Assembly (NCBI GenBank): GCA_003156695.1
Contig: PMHN01000068.1
Coordinates: forward strand, 1-7,018
Origin: Gammaproteobacteria bacterium
GTDB lineage: Bacteria; Pseudomonadota; Gammaproteobacteria; Steroidobacterales; Steroidobacteraceae
Direction of reading: 5' to 3'
DNA: 7,018 nt
The notes beneath the pieces were generated by a model. It did not search any database and was not told the origin of the DNA. It saw only the letters and a list, made by a program, of their open reading frames with translations. Both the position numbers and the translations under genes were made by a program. Shown one piece after another: positions 1-6,058 of the stretch (the stretch's first letter is position 1; each line of letters begins with the position of its first letter).

Positions 1-731
1 ACGGTGCCGGCGATGATCATGGCGGCGTTGTTGAGCACGAAGCCTTCGAAGGCAACCGCCAGACCCGTGAGCGCGTTATAGAGCGAGATCACCACCGGCA
101 TGTCGGCGCCACCGATGGGCAGCGTCATGGTGAGACCGAGAATGAGCGCCAGCACGAAAAATCCCGTGACCACGGCCGGGGAGGCGTTGGTCTGGGAAGC
201 GACCAGGGCGCCGAGCACCAGCGCCGCGGCGAGCACCACCAGGTTAAGGATCTGCTGGCCACTGAAACGGATGCTGCGGGTGATGAGTCCCTGGAGCTTG
301 CCAAAGGCGATGGCGCTGCCGCTGAAAGACACGGCTCCAATGATGCCGCCCGCCACCGCCAGCGTGCTGGTGGCGTAGCCTTGCGTGCCACCGCGATACA
401 GCTCCACCGCGGCAATCGCCGCCGCGGCGCCGCCACCCATGCCGTTGTAGAGCGCGATCATCTGCGGCATGTCGGTCATGGCGACGCGCTTGCCGCTCCA
501 CCAGGCAAGCCCCGCGCCGACGAACATCGCCGGCAGGATGAGGCCGTAGTTTGACATCCCGGGGTAGAGGAAGGTGACGAGGGTCGCGACCGCCATCCCG
601 GCGCCCGCCCACAGGATGCCGCTGCGCGCGCTCACCGGGGAGCTCATGCGCTTCAGCCCGATGATGAAAAGCGCCGCGGTGACGAAGTAGCTCGCCTGGA
701 TCGCCAGGTCCGCCGACAGCCATGCGGGCAT
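1..731 (-). CDS. pntB: NAD(P) transhydrogenase subunit beta, PntB (3' end beyond window)
   Basis: This is the beta subunit of the proton-translocating transhydrogenase of the inner membrane. It supplies most of the membrane helices and the C-terminal NADP(H)-binding domain. I read 243 complete codons from the ATG at 731; the family is about 460-480 residues, so roughly the second half, including the NADP-binding domain, lies off the left edge. Hydrophobic helices alternate with short loops throughout. Conserved stretches include MTDMPQMIALYNG (residues 85-97), FSGSAIAFGKLQG (136-148) and IGGADMPVVISLYNALTG (206-223). By eye, Asp210 and Asn219 match the E. coli membrane residues Asp213 and Asn222, while Asn96 sits where E. 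coli has His91. The ATG shares one base with the pntAB stop (TGATG), and a GAGGG ribosome site lies 7 nt upstream (739-743), so it is co-translated with pntAB. Confidence 0.97.
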   Translation of the reverse strand, partial: MPAWLSADLAIQASYFVTAALFIIGLKRMSSPVSARSGILWAGAGMAVATLVTFLYPGMSNYGLILPAMFVGAGLAWWSGKRVAMTDMPQMIALYNGMGGGAAAAIAAVELYRGGTQGYATSTLAVAGGIIGAVSFSGSAIAFGKLQGLITRSIRFSGQQILNLVVLAAALVLGALVASQTNASPAVVTGFFVLALILGLTMTLPIGGADMPVVISLYNALTGLAVAFEGFVLNNAAMIIAGT

Positions 732-1039
732 CAGTGCGCCCTCTTGGCAGCACCGGCGCGCGCGCCGCTCGACTTGAACATCTCGAGCATGCGCTCGGTG
801 ACGACGTACCCGCCCATGGCGTTGCCGGCGGCCAGCAGCACGCCGATGAAGCCGATGGTCTTTTCCAGCGGTGTCTGCGCACCGCCGAGCGCGACCATGG
901 CGCCCACCAGCACAATGCCGTGCACGAAATTGGAACCCGACATGAGCGGCGTGTGCAGGATGACCGGCACGCGCGCGATGACCTCGTAGCCGGTGAAGGC
1001 CGCGAGCATGAAAATATAAAGCGCCACGATCCCGGTCAT
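731..1039 (-). CDS. pntAB: NAD(P) transhydrogenase subunit alpha, membrane part (PntAB / alpha-2)
   Basis: This 102-residue protein is the small membrane part of the alpha subunit. In E. coli it is fused to the C-terminus of PntA; in the Rhodospirillum rubrum-type enzyme it is a separate polypeptide, as here. Three hydrophobic segments are visible: about residues 3-20, 25-52 (containing HTPLMSGSNFVHGIV, the most conserved motif of the family) and 60-82. A short charged tail rich in Lys, Arg and Ala follows. It helps form the proton channel together with PntB. Its ATG overlaps the pntAA stop by 4 nt (ATGA), and a strong GGAGGG ribosome site lies 6 nt upstream (1046-1051) inside the end of pntAA. 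The length is normal for the separate subunit. Confidence 0.96.
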   Translation of the reverse strand: MTGIVALYIFMLAAFTGYEVIARVPVILHTPLMSGSNFVHGIVLVGAMVALGGAQTPLEKTIGFIGVLLAAGNAMGGYVVTERMLEMFKSSGARAGAAKRAH

Positions 1040-2166
1040 GTCTTACCCTCCAGCGCCTTGGCCGTCGGTTGGTGTTTGATCTCGCCGCCCGCGGTCAGGC
1101 ACGCCTGCGCGAATACCTCGTCGCTCCAGTCGATCTTCAGTTCGCCGTTGTGCAGCGCCGGCTTGAGAAAATTCAGGAGATTGCGCGAATACATCTCGCT
1201 CGCGTTGTAGGCGAGCGCGGCGGGCAGGTTTACCGCCCCCACGATGCTCACGCCCTGGTGCTCGATGGTTTCGCCGGCGCGCGTCAGCTCGCAGTTGCCG
1301 CCCTGCTCGGCGGCGACGTCAACCACCACCGAGCCGGCGCGCATGCGCTCCACCGCGGCGCGCGAGATGATCTTCGGTGCCGGGCGGCCCGGCACCGAGG
1401 CGGTGGTGATCACGGCGTCCGCCGCGGCGATGCGCGAGTCGAGCACTTCCTGCTGCGCAGCTTTCTCCTCCGCCGTGAGCTCACGCGCGTAGCCGCCGGC
1501 GCCTTCGGCGCTCACGCCGGTGTCGACGAACTTGGCGCCGAGGGATTTGACCTGCTCGCGCGTGGCGCTGCGCACGTCATAGGCTTCGACCACGGCGCCC
1601 AGGCGCCTGGCGGTGGCGATAGCCTGGAGCCCCGCGACCCCGGCGCCGATGACCAGCACCTGTGCCGGACGGATGGTGCCGGCGGCGGTGGTCAGCATGG
1701 GAAGAAACTTCTGCAGCTGGTTCGCCGCGATGAGCACGGCCTTGTAGCCGGCGATCGCGGCCTGCGACGACAGCGCATCCATGGACTGGGCGCGCGAAAT
1801 GCGCGGTACCAGCTCCATGGCGAAGCTGGTGATACCACGCTCCTTTAGGGCGCGGACTTCGGCGGCGCGCGCGTGGGGCTGCATGTAGCCCACGACCACA
1901 GCGGTGGGCTTCAGCTGCTGGATCTGTCCGACGTTCAAGGGCTGCACGGTAAGCACGACATCGGAGCCTGCGAGCACCGCCCCCGGGGAGTCCGCCCAGT
2001 CGACACTCTTATATAGAGAGTCGGGGAAGCGGGCGCGCTCGCCGGCACCGTGCTCGATGAGAATGCGGGCGCCCGCGGCCGCGAACTTGCCGGCGACCTC
2101 GGGTACGAGACTGACGCGCGTTTCCTGGGGCGTGCTTTCGCGCAGCGCGCCAATCGTTACAGGCAT
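1036..2166 (-). CDS. pntAA: NAD(P) transhydrogenase subunit alpha, NAD-binding part (PntAA / alpha-1)
   Basis: This 376-residue soluble subunit binds NAD(H) on the cytoplasmic face and exchanges hydride with the NADP site of PntB. The N-terminal alanine dehydrogenase/PNT domain starts with IGALRESTPQETRVSLVP. The loop PRISRAQSMDALSSQ (121-135) carries Arg122, Gln127, Asp130 and Ser134, matching the RQD loop known from the R. rubrum enzyme. The Rossmann fold has GAGVAGLQA (174-182) and an acidic residue after the second strand (YDVR, Asp197), as expected for NAD. AEQGGNCELT (286-295) is also typical of the family. The length is normal for the separate alpha-1 chain. The start is set by a GAGGT ribosome site (2173-2177) 6 nt before the ATG. 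It heads the pnt operon and is divergent from the HNH gene. Confidence 0.97.
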   Translation of the reverse strand: MPVTIGALRESTPQETRVSLVPEVAGKFAAAGARILIEHGAGERARFPDSLYKSVDWADSPGAVLAGSDVVLTVQPLNVGQIQQLKPTAVVVGYMQPHARAAEVRALKERGITSFAMELVPRISRAQSMDALSSQAAIAGYKAVLIAANQLQKFLPMLTTAAGTIRPAQVLVIGAGVAGLQAIATARRLGAVVEAYDVRSATREQVKSLGAKFVDTGVSAEGAGGYARELTAEEKAAQQEVLDSRIAAADAVITTASVPGRPAPKIISRAAVERMRAGSVVVDVAAEQGGNCELTRAGETIEHQGVSIVGAVNLPAALAYNASEMYSRNLLNFLKPALHNGELKIDWSDEVFAQACLTAGGEIKHQPTAKALEGKT

Positions 2167-2219
2167 TCAAGGACCTCGCGAGAAGTGTGACGCAGGCGGC
2201 ACGGGCCGGAAATTTTCGT

Positions 2220-2248
2220 GTTGAATTAGGATCTTGCGCGGTTGAATT
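2220..2248. repeat. Pair of GTTGAATT direct repeats, 21 bp apart
   Basis: The octamer GTTGAATT occurs at 2220-2227 and again at 2241-2248, two helical turns apart. Each copy is followed within a few bases by CTTGC (2233-2237 and 2249-2253). It lies in the intergenic stretch between divergent pntAA and the HNH gene, where two binding sites on the same DNA face could serve a regulator. The second copy contains the candidate -35 box of the HNH promoter. The repeat is seen directly; any operator role is inference, and such short repeats can arise by chance. Confidence 0.35.
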
Positions 2249-2271
2249 CTTGCACAAAATTGCCGTATCTT
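2242..2271 (+). promoter_or_regulatory. Candidate sigma-70 promoter for the HNH-exonuclease-thioesterase run
   Basis: A TTGAAT -35-like box (2242-2247), an 18-nt spacer and a TATCTT -10-like box (2266-2271) sit just before the HNH ATG at 2280. Each box matches the consensus at 4 of 6 bases. Transcription would start at about 2277-2279, leaving 1-3 nt of leader. This stretch is visibly richer in A and T than the coding sequence around it. The match is moderate and no start site has been measured. Confidence 0.45.
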
Positions 2272-2279
2272 ACAGCGCC

Positions 2280-2954
2280 ATGCTGGGTATAGATCTCGAG
2301 CGCGCTGACCACGGTCTCCTGGACGACTGGCGACTGGTCGCAAGTCCCGCGGCCCGCGGCTTGTCGCAACTCGTGCTGCGCACGGACATTGCGGGCATGC
2401 CGCTCGAATGGATCGACTACAAGGAAGCCGCGCGACTGTACCACCAGGAGCAGGTGGCCTACACCTGCGGCTCGGCGCTCTATGAGCTGTATGGCGGCAC
2501 CAATGCGCGCAGCGGCCGGCGCACCGTGCTGGAGGTCAACTCCATCGTCGCCACCATCGGCCACACCGGCAATCCGGGCAACACGCGCCACGATTACGTG
2601 CCGCCGCTCAACAACCAGACGCTGTTTCGCCGCGACGCCTACCTGTGCATGTACTGCGGCGAGCGCTTCGCATCGCGCGAACTGTCGCGCGATCACATCC
2701 GGCCCTTCAGTCAGGGCGGGACCGACGTGTGGATGAACGTCGTCACGGCCTGCCGGCGCTGTAACAACCACAAGGCTTCGCGCACCCCCGAGCAGGCGAA
2801 GATGCAGCTCATCGCCGTGCCCTTCACGCCGACCTACGCGGAATATATTTTCCTCAAGGGCCGCCGGGTGCTCGCCGACCAGATGGAGTATCTCGTGGCG
2901 CACTTCCCGCGCTCGAGTCCGCTGCACGCCCGCATCCAGCGCTGGCTGTCCTGA
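2280..2954 (+). CDS. HNH endonuclease family protein
   Basis: This 224-residue protein has a C-terminal zinc-bearing HNH nuclease domain of the HNH_5/McrA-like kind. In order: LFRRDAYLCMYCG (115-127) with the first zinc pair Cys123/Cys126; SRDHIRPFSQGG (136-147) with the catalytic-type Asp138-His139; Asn153; and TACRRCNNHKASRTPEQAKM (156-175) with the second pair Cys158/Cys161. The first ~110 residues show no domain I recognise. The C-terminal FLKGRRVLADQMEYL resembles ends of widespread uncharacterised HNH proteins of proteobacteria and cyanobacteria, from memory. I chose the ATG at 2280. The GTG at 2187 in the same frame would add 31 residues unlike the family and would read through the putative promoter. 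No Shine-Dalgarno precedes 2280, which fits a near-leaderless message. The target DNA and biological role are unknown; no methylase or restriction partner is visible. Confidence 0.88.
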   Translation: MLGIDLERADHGLLDDWRLVASPAARGLSQLVLRTDIAGMPLEWIDYKEAARLYHQEQVAYTCGSALYELYGGTNARSGRRTVLEVNSIVATIGHTGNPGNTRHDYVPPLNNQTLFRRDAYLCMYCGERFASRELSRDHIRPFSQGGTDVWMNVVTACRRCNNHKASRTPEQAKMQLIAVPFTPTYAEYIFLKGRRVLADQMEYLVAHFPRSSPLHARIQRWLS

Positions 2955-2988
2955 AGGTGGCGCCGGACTTCAGCTGCGGGTCAGCGCC

Positions 2989-3879
2989 TTGATCTTCCTC
3001 GTCGACGCCTCGGTCTACGTATTTCGCGCCTACCACTCGATGCTCCCGGAAATGCGGGACCGGGACGGCAATCCCGTGCACGCCGTGTTCGGCTTCGCAC
3101 GCTTCCTCGGGGATCTCATCGAGCGCGTGCGCCCGACCTACATTGCAGTGGCCTTCGACCAGCGGCGCGCGGACTCGTACCGCAACCGCATTTACCCCGC
3201 TTACAAGGCCAACCGCGAACGCGCGCCCGCGGACCTGGTGCAGCAGTTCGGGCGCTGCCGCGAGCTGTGCCGGCACCTGGGGCTCTCGATGTTCGTGGAT
3301 CCGGAGTACGAGGCGGACGACATCATCGGCACGCTGGCGGCGCTGATGCGCGATGCGGGCGTGCGCTCGGCGTACATCACGCGCGACAAGGATCTCGCGC
3401 AACTGATGCGCGACGGGGACCTGTTCTGGGACTTCGGCGCACGCGAGCAATTCGGCTATCACGACATCGAGCGCCATTTCGGCGTGCGGCCCGAGCGCTT
3501 CGCGGACTATCTGGCGCTCACGGGGGATGACGTGGACAACATCCCGGGCGTCCCGGGTGTCGGCCATCGCACCGCGGCGTCGCTCATGAAGGCCTTTGGG
3601 TCACTCGACGAGATCTACGGGGACCTGGCGGGCGTCGCGCGGCTGAAACTGCGCGGTGCCGGAACCCTCGGTGCGCGCCTGAGCGAGCATCGCGAGTCGG
3701 CGTACCTCGCCCGCCAGCTCACGCGCATTTCATGCGATTTATCTTTGGGAGTGGTGGCGGATGGACTCAGGCGCCGGCTGCCGGACATGCCGGCCTTAAA
3801 TGATTTTTACGATGAGCTGAATTTCGGACCGTTCCTGCGCCGCCAGGGCGAGCGTCTCGCGCAACTGCCCGCGGCCTGA
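2989..3879 (+). CDS. Stand-alone 5'-3' exonuclease / flap nuclease (Pol I N-domain, ExoIX-like)
   Basis: This 296-residue protein is a member of the 5'-3' exonuclease family, which includes the N-terminal domain of DNA polymerase I, phage T5 exonuclease and E. coli ExoIX (Xni). These act on 5' ends and flaps with divalent metals. Visible motifs: FLVDAS (3-8, Asp6), AFDQRRADSYRNRIYPAYKANR region (55-76, Asp57, Lys73), EYEADDIIG (106-114, acidic cluster), TRDKDL (131-136, Asp133 and Asp135) and the helix-three-turn-helix GDDVDNIPGVPGVG (179-192, Asp180 and Asp183). No polymerase domain follows; the length fits the stand-alone type. The start is a TTG at 2989, because family similarity begins exactly there and no ATG or GTG is in frame nearby; a weak GCGGGT lies 7 nt upstream. 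It starts 34 nt after the HNH stop and is probably co-transcribed. A role in repair or RNA-primer/flap removal is inferred from the family. Confidence 0.93.
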   Translation: MIFLVDASVYVFRAYHSMLPEMRDRDGNPVHAVFGFARFLGDLIERVRPTYIAVAFDQRRADSYRNRIYPAYKANRERAPADLVQQFGRCRELCRHLGLSMFVDPEYEADDIIGTLAALMRDAGVRSAYITRDKDLAQLMRDGDLFWDFGAREQFGYHDIERHFGVRPERFADYLALTGDDVDNIPGVPGVGHRTAASLMKAFGSLDEIYGDLAGVARLKLRGAGTLGARLSEHRESAYLARQLTRISCDLSLGVVADGLRRRLPDMPALNDFYDELNFGPFLRRQGERLAQLPAA

Positions 3880-3880
3880 A

Positions 3881-4291
3881 ATGGCCACCAAGGGCGAGAT
3901 AGCCGAGTTCCTGGCGTCGGCTTTTCCGGAGAGGGGGTTCGTCGTCGAGGCGGTCGGCAACGCCGGTGCGACGCTCAGCTATCCCGTGGGCGTTGATGAT
4001 TTGCGGCCTGGCGGGACGGTGTCAGGTCCGGTCCTGATGGCGGTTGCCGATGTCGCGCTCTACGTGGCCATTCTCGGGGAAATCGGCATCGTTCCCCTGG
4101 CGGTAACCACGAGCCTCACCATCAATTTTCTAAGAAAGCCCTCGCCCGACAGGCGCATCGTTGGCGTCTGCAAACTGCTGAAGGTCGGTAAGGCGCTGGC
4201 GGTGGGCGAAGTGGCTCTGTACTCGCAAGGAAGTGACGTGCCGGTGGCGCATGCCGTCGGCACGTACTCCATTCCACCCCAAGCTACCTGA
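3881..4291 (+). CDS. PaaI-family hotdog-fold thioesterase
   Basis: This 136-residue protein fits the PaaI/4HBT hotdog thioesterase family, which hydrolyses acyl-CoA or related thioesters. The core motif GGTVSGPVLMAVADVALYVAIL (44-65) places an acidic residue (Asp57) on the central helix, where PaaI-type enzymes carry the catalytic Asp. VTTSLTINFLRKP (75-87) is the typical following strand, and the end GKALAVGEVALYSQG...VAHAVGTYSI is the usual last pair of strands. The length is normal. The ATG at 3881 follows the exonuclease stop after a single base (TGAAATG), with no clear ribosome site, so translation is probably coupled to the upstream gene. The substrate cannot be told from sequence. A metabolic enzyme in a row with two nucleases is unexpected and may reflect simple read-through rather than a shared function. 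Confidence 0.87.
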   Translation: MATKGEIAEFLASAFPERGFVVEAVGNAGATLSYPVGVDDLRPGGTVSGPVLMAVADVALYVAILGEIGIVPLAVTTSLTINFLRKPSPDRRIVGVCKLLKVGKALAVGEVALYSQGSDVPVAHAVGTYSIPPQAT

Positions 4292-4302
4292 GCCTCAGAG
4301 GG

Positions 4303-5415
4303 CTATCCGTGCTGTTCCTGCGGCGGGTGTTCGCCCTCGGGGCGCGGCTTGGCATTCTTCTGATTCGCCTTCGCCGCAGCCTTTTGCTTCGCCTGCTGCT
4401 GGCCATTCTTCGGCGCCGCGGCGTGCTGCACCGGGTGCGCGGGGGTCGTGGCCGCAAGCGCATGCCCAGGAGTTGTCGCGGGAGTCGCCGCAGGAGCATG
4501 CGTCGGGTACGTCCCAGAGTGTGTTGGGTTAGTCACGGGAGCGTGCGCGCCGGCACTTACCGCCGCGGGGGGTGTAGCCGGATGCCAGGGAGCGCCCACA
4601 GGCTTGGCCGCGGTCACGCCCGGTCCGGTGAACGCTCCGGGGCGGGTCGTCGCGGCAATCGGCGGACGTCCCTGGTTGCGTGCGGCGGCCAACTGCGGGT
4701 TGGCGCGTGCCGCGCTCTCGTGCTGGATCTGCATGGCCGTCGGCTGCACGTGCGGTTCATTCACCGCCGCCGCCTCCTGCGCGGTGGGCTGTGTGCGCGT
4801 GCCCGGAGCACCGGCGTAGCTGGCCTGGGTGATGTTGGTGTTGTTAATGGTGGTGTTGTTCACAACGGTGACGTTGTTGACCACCGTCTGGTTGTAGGTG
4901 TTGTGGATGGTTGTCACGTTCACATTGGTGACGGCGGTGTTGTACTGGAAGTTGTTGTTCACCCAGCGGCCACCGGCGTAGCCGTTGCCGACATAGCCGC
5001 CGCCATAGTTGATGCCGCCGTAGAAGCCGATATGCGGGCCCCAGTAACCGGCGTGGAACACGAACACGGCGCCGGCCATTCCCCAGTAGCCAGGCGTCCA
5101 CAACAGGCCAACCTGCGGCGGCGCGACCCAGGTGCCCGGCACCCAGAAGTATCCTTGCGGACCCCAGCTCCACAGGCCGGGAGTCCAGATGTAGCCCGCC
5201 ATCGGGCACGGCGGCTGCTCGTACACCGGCAGCGGCGGCGGCGGCTCGGACACGTCGGCGGCGGCGTTCTCGTAGACGACCGCCGGCGCAGGCTGTGCGG
5301 GGGGCTCATAGACGTACGGCGGCGGTGGCGCTGGCCGATACGCGACCGGCTGTACGATGCACCCTGTGAGCGCAGTCGTCACGACGACGGCAGCCAACCC
5401 TAATGTCTTTGCCAT
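4303..5415 (-). CDS. YXWGXW/WxPGxW repeat lipoprotein with Asn-rich tract
   Basis: This 370-residue predicted lipoprotein starts MAKTLGLAAVVVTTALTGC, a signal peptide ending in a lipobox with Cys19 as the lipidated residue. A Pro/Tyr-rich linker (20-70) follows. Next is a repeat region with WTPGLW (77-82), WVPGTW (91-96), WTPGYW (106-111) and a degenerate fourth unit FHAGYW (120-125), spaced 14-15 residues apart; this matches the YXWGXW-repeat family (BcpO-like), of unknown function. Residues 152-196 are rich in Asn, Thr and Val with a near six-residue period. The rest (about 200-370) is low-complexity Ala, Pro, Thr, His and Gln, with a Lys-rich stretch near 337-358. It should sit in the periplasm or at the outer membrane. 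The start is the ATG at 5415, not the GTG at 5448, because AGAGGAAA lies just before it. It is single on its strand and convergent with the thioesterase gene. Confidence 0.85.
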   Translation of the reverse strand: MAKTLGLAAVVVTTALTGCIVQPVAYRPAPPPPYVYEPPAQPAPAVVYENAAADVSEPPPPLPVYEQPPCPMAGYIWTPGLWSWGPQGYFWVPGTWVAPPQVGLLWTPGYWGMAGAVFVFHAGYWGPHIGFYGGINYGGGYVGNGYAGGRWVNNNFQYNTAVTNVNVTTIHNTYNQTVVNNVTVVNNTTINNTNITQASYAGAPGTRTQPTAQEAAAVNEPHVQPTAMQIQHESAARANPQLAAARNQGRPPIAATTRPGAFTGPGVTAAKPVGAPWHPATPPAAVSAGAHAPVTNPTHSGTYPTHAPAATPATTPGHALAATTPAHPVQHAAAPKNGQQQAKQKAAAKANQKNAKPRPEGEHPPQEQHG

Positions 5416-5420
5416 AACAC

Positions 5421-5428
5421 TTTCCTCT
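5421..5428 (-). promoter_or_regulatory. Ribosome binding site fixing the lipoprotein start
   Basis: On the minus strand this reads AGAGGAAA, with the GAGGA core (5423-5427) 7 nt before the ATG at 5415. It favours that ATG over the in-frame GTG at 5448, which would place 11 extra residues before the signal peptide. Confidence 0.75.
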
Positions 5429-5461
5429 GTAACCAAACACAAGCCCACGCTTTCCGGGCGG

Positions 5462-5479
5462 CGATTGTCCCTGCAATCG
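5462..5479. repeat. Perfect inverted repeat CGATTG-N6-CAATCG
   Basis: Arms CGATTG (5462-5467) and CAATCG (5474-5479) flank a 6-nt spacer. The dyad lies 46 nt upstream of the lipoprotein ATG, in the 207-nt gap between that gene and the divergent membrane-protein gene. It could be an operator or a small hairpin in the lipoprotein leader. There is no T-run, so it is not a standard terminator. I found no convincing promoter for either gene in the rest of the gap; the part from about 5500 to 5622 is GC-rich and featureless by eye. Confidence 0.3.
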
Positions 5480-5622
5480 ACTTAATCCCGGCGAGACACC
5501 CGTCACAACCAGCGTAAGCCCCGGCGGCTGAACGGCCTCTGTACGAACCGCAGCCGCATGAGCGTCGCTTCGTCGCGACGGCGCCTTGCGACTGGCTCCC
5601 CGGCGCGCGCGCAGTTGCGCCG

Positions 5623-6045
5623 ATGGCAATCCTCAAGGTCCTCGCCGCCGGGGTCGTCGCCGGTGTCGTCGCGAACGCGACGGGTTACCTCATCACGGGG
5701 CGCCTGTTCCACGCCTACCAGGGGAGGACACCCAACACCTGGCGGGCGACCGAGTCCTGGACGCATTTCCTGAACTCTGCCGCGATCCGCATCGCCGCCT
5801 GCATCGCCATCGGTCTCCTGTATGCCGCGCTCGGGCCGGCAGCACCGACCTTTGCGGCGGATGCGATCGCACGCGGCGTCAGCTTCGGTTCGATTCTCTG
5901 GGCGGTAACGATACTGCCGCTGTTGCTCGAGGCTGCCCTGTTCGTGAATTGGCACGGCGGCTTCGTGGTTGGGTTGCTGCTGGACTGGCTGGTGTTACGC
6001 ATACTGGCGAGCGCAGCGGCGGCGGTGGTGGTCGGTGCCGGGTAA
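5623..6045 (+). CDS. Small four-helix integral membrane protein, unrecognised family
   Basis: I do not recognise this 140-residue protein. It has four probable membrane helices: about residues 3-24, 54-73, 87-109 and 112-137. A polar stretch at 27-52 holds the run TPNTWRATESW. Charged or polar residues within or next to helices (Asn18, Arg56, Glu103, Asp121) may matter for function. In size and topology it resembles other small 4-TM proteins of unknown function such as DUF1761, but I cannot show homology. The ATG at 5623 has no evident ribosome site, so the start is somewhat uncertain, although the first helix begins right after it. It is the first gene of an apparent operon: its TAA runs straight into the AGGAG of the next gene, 13 nt before that gene's ATG. 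Codon use matches the neighbours, supporting a real gene. Confidence 0.72.
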   Translation: MAILKVLAAGVVAGVVANATGYLITGRLFHAYQGRTPNTWRATESWTHFLNSAAIRIAACIAIGLLYAALGPAAPTFAADAIARGVSFGSILWAVTILPLLLEAALFVNWHGGFVVGLLLDWLVLRILASAAAAVVVGAG

Positions 6046-6050
6046 AGGAG
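6046..6050 (+). promoter_or_regulatory. Ribosome binding site of the SnoaL-like gene
   Basis: AGGAG directly follows the TAA of the membrane-protein gene and lies 8 nt before the ATG at 6059. It decides that start over the in-frame ATG at 5969, which would add 30 residues overlapping the upstream gene. Confidence 0.8.
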
Positions 6051-6058
6051 CGGGCAGC

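Noticed and set aside
1069..1848. A 259-codon plus-strand frame opposite pntAA
   Set aside because: The minus strand encodes a full-length, motif-complete PntAA. The antisense product is low-complexity and resembles nothing.
2187..2279. N-terminal extension of the HNH protein from a GTG at 2187
   Set aside because: There is no suitably spaced ribosome site, the stretch is A/T-rich and promoter-like, and the 31 residues do not look like part of the domain. The ATG at 2280 is preferred.
2226..2927. A 233-codon minus-strand frame opposite the HNH gene
   Set aside because: The plus strand has intact HNH motifs. The antisense product is rich in Arg, Val, Ala and His, as expected of a shadow frame.
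4287..4302. CTGAG-C-CTCAG palindrome at the convergent thioesterase/lipoprotein ends as a terminator
   Set aside because: The one-base loop cannot form a stable hairpin as it stands, and there is no T-run on either strand.
4309..5403. A 364-codon open frame on the plus strand opposite the lipoprotein gene
   Set aside because: Its product is Arg/Gly/Val-rich with no domain. The opposite strand has a clean lipoprotein signal, a ribosome site and WxPGxW repeats. Long antisense frames are expected in GC-rich coding DNA.
5570..5591. CGTCGCGACG palindrome and nearby GTCGC/GCGAC pairs before the membrane-protein gene
   Set aside because: Short GC palindromes are common at this base composition, and no promoter or operator pattern accompanies them.
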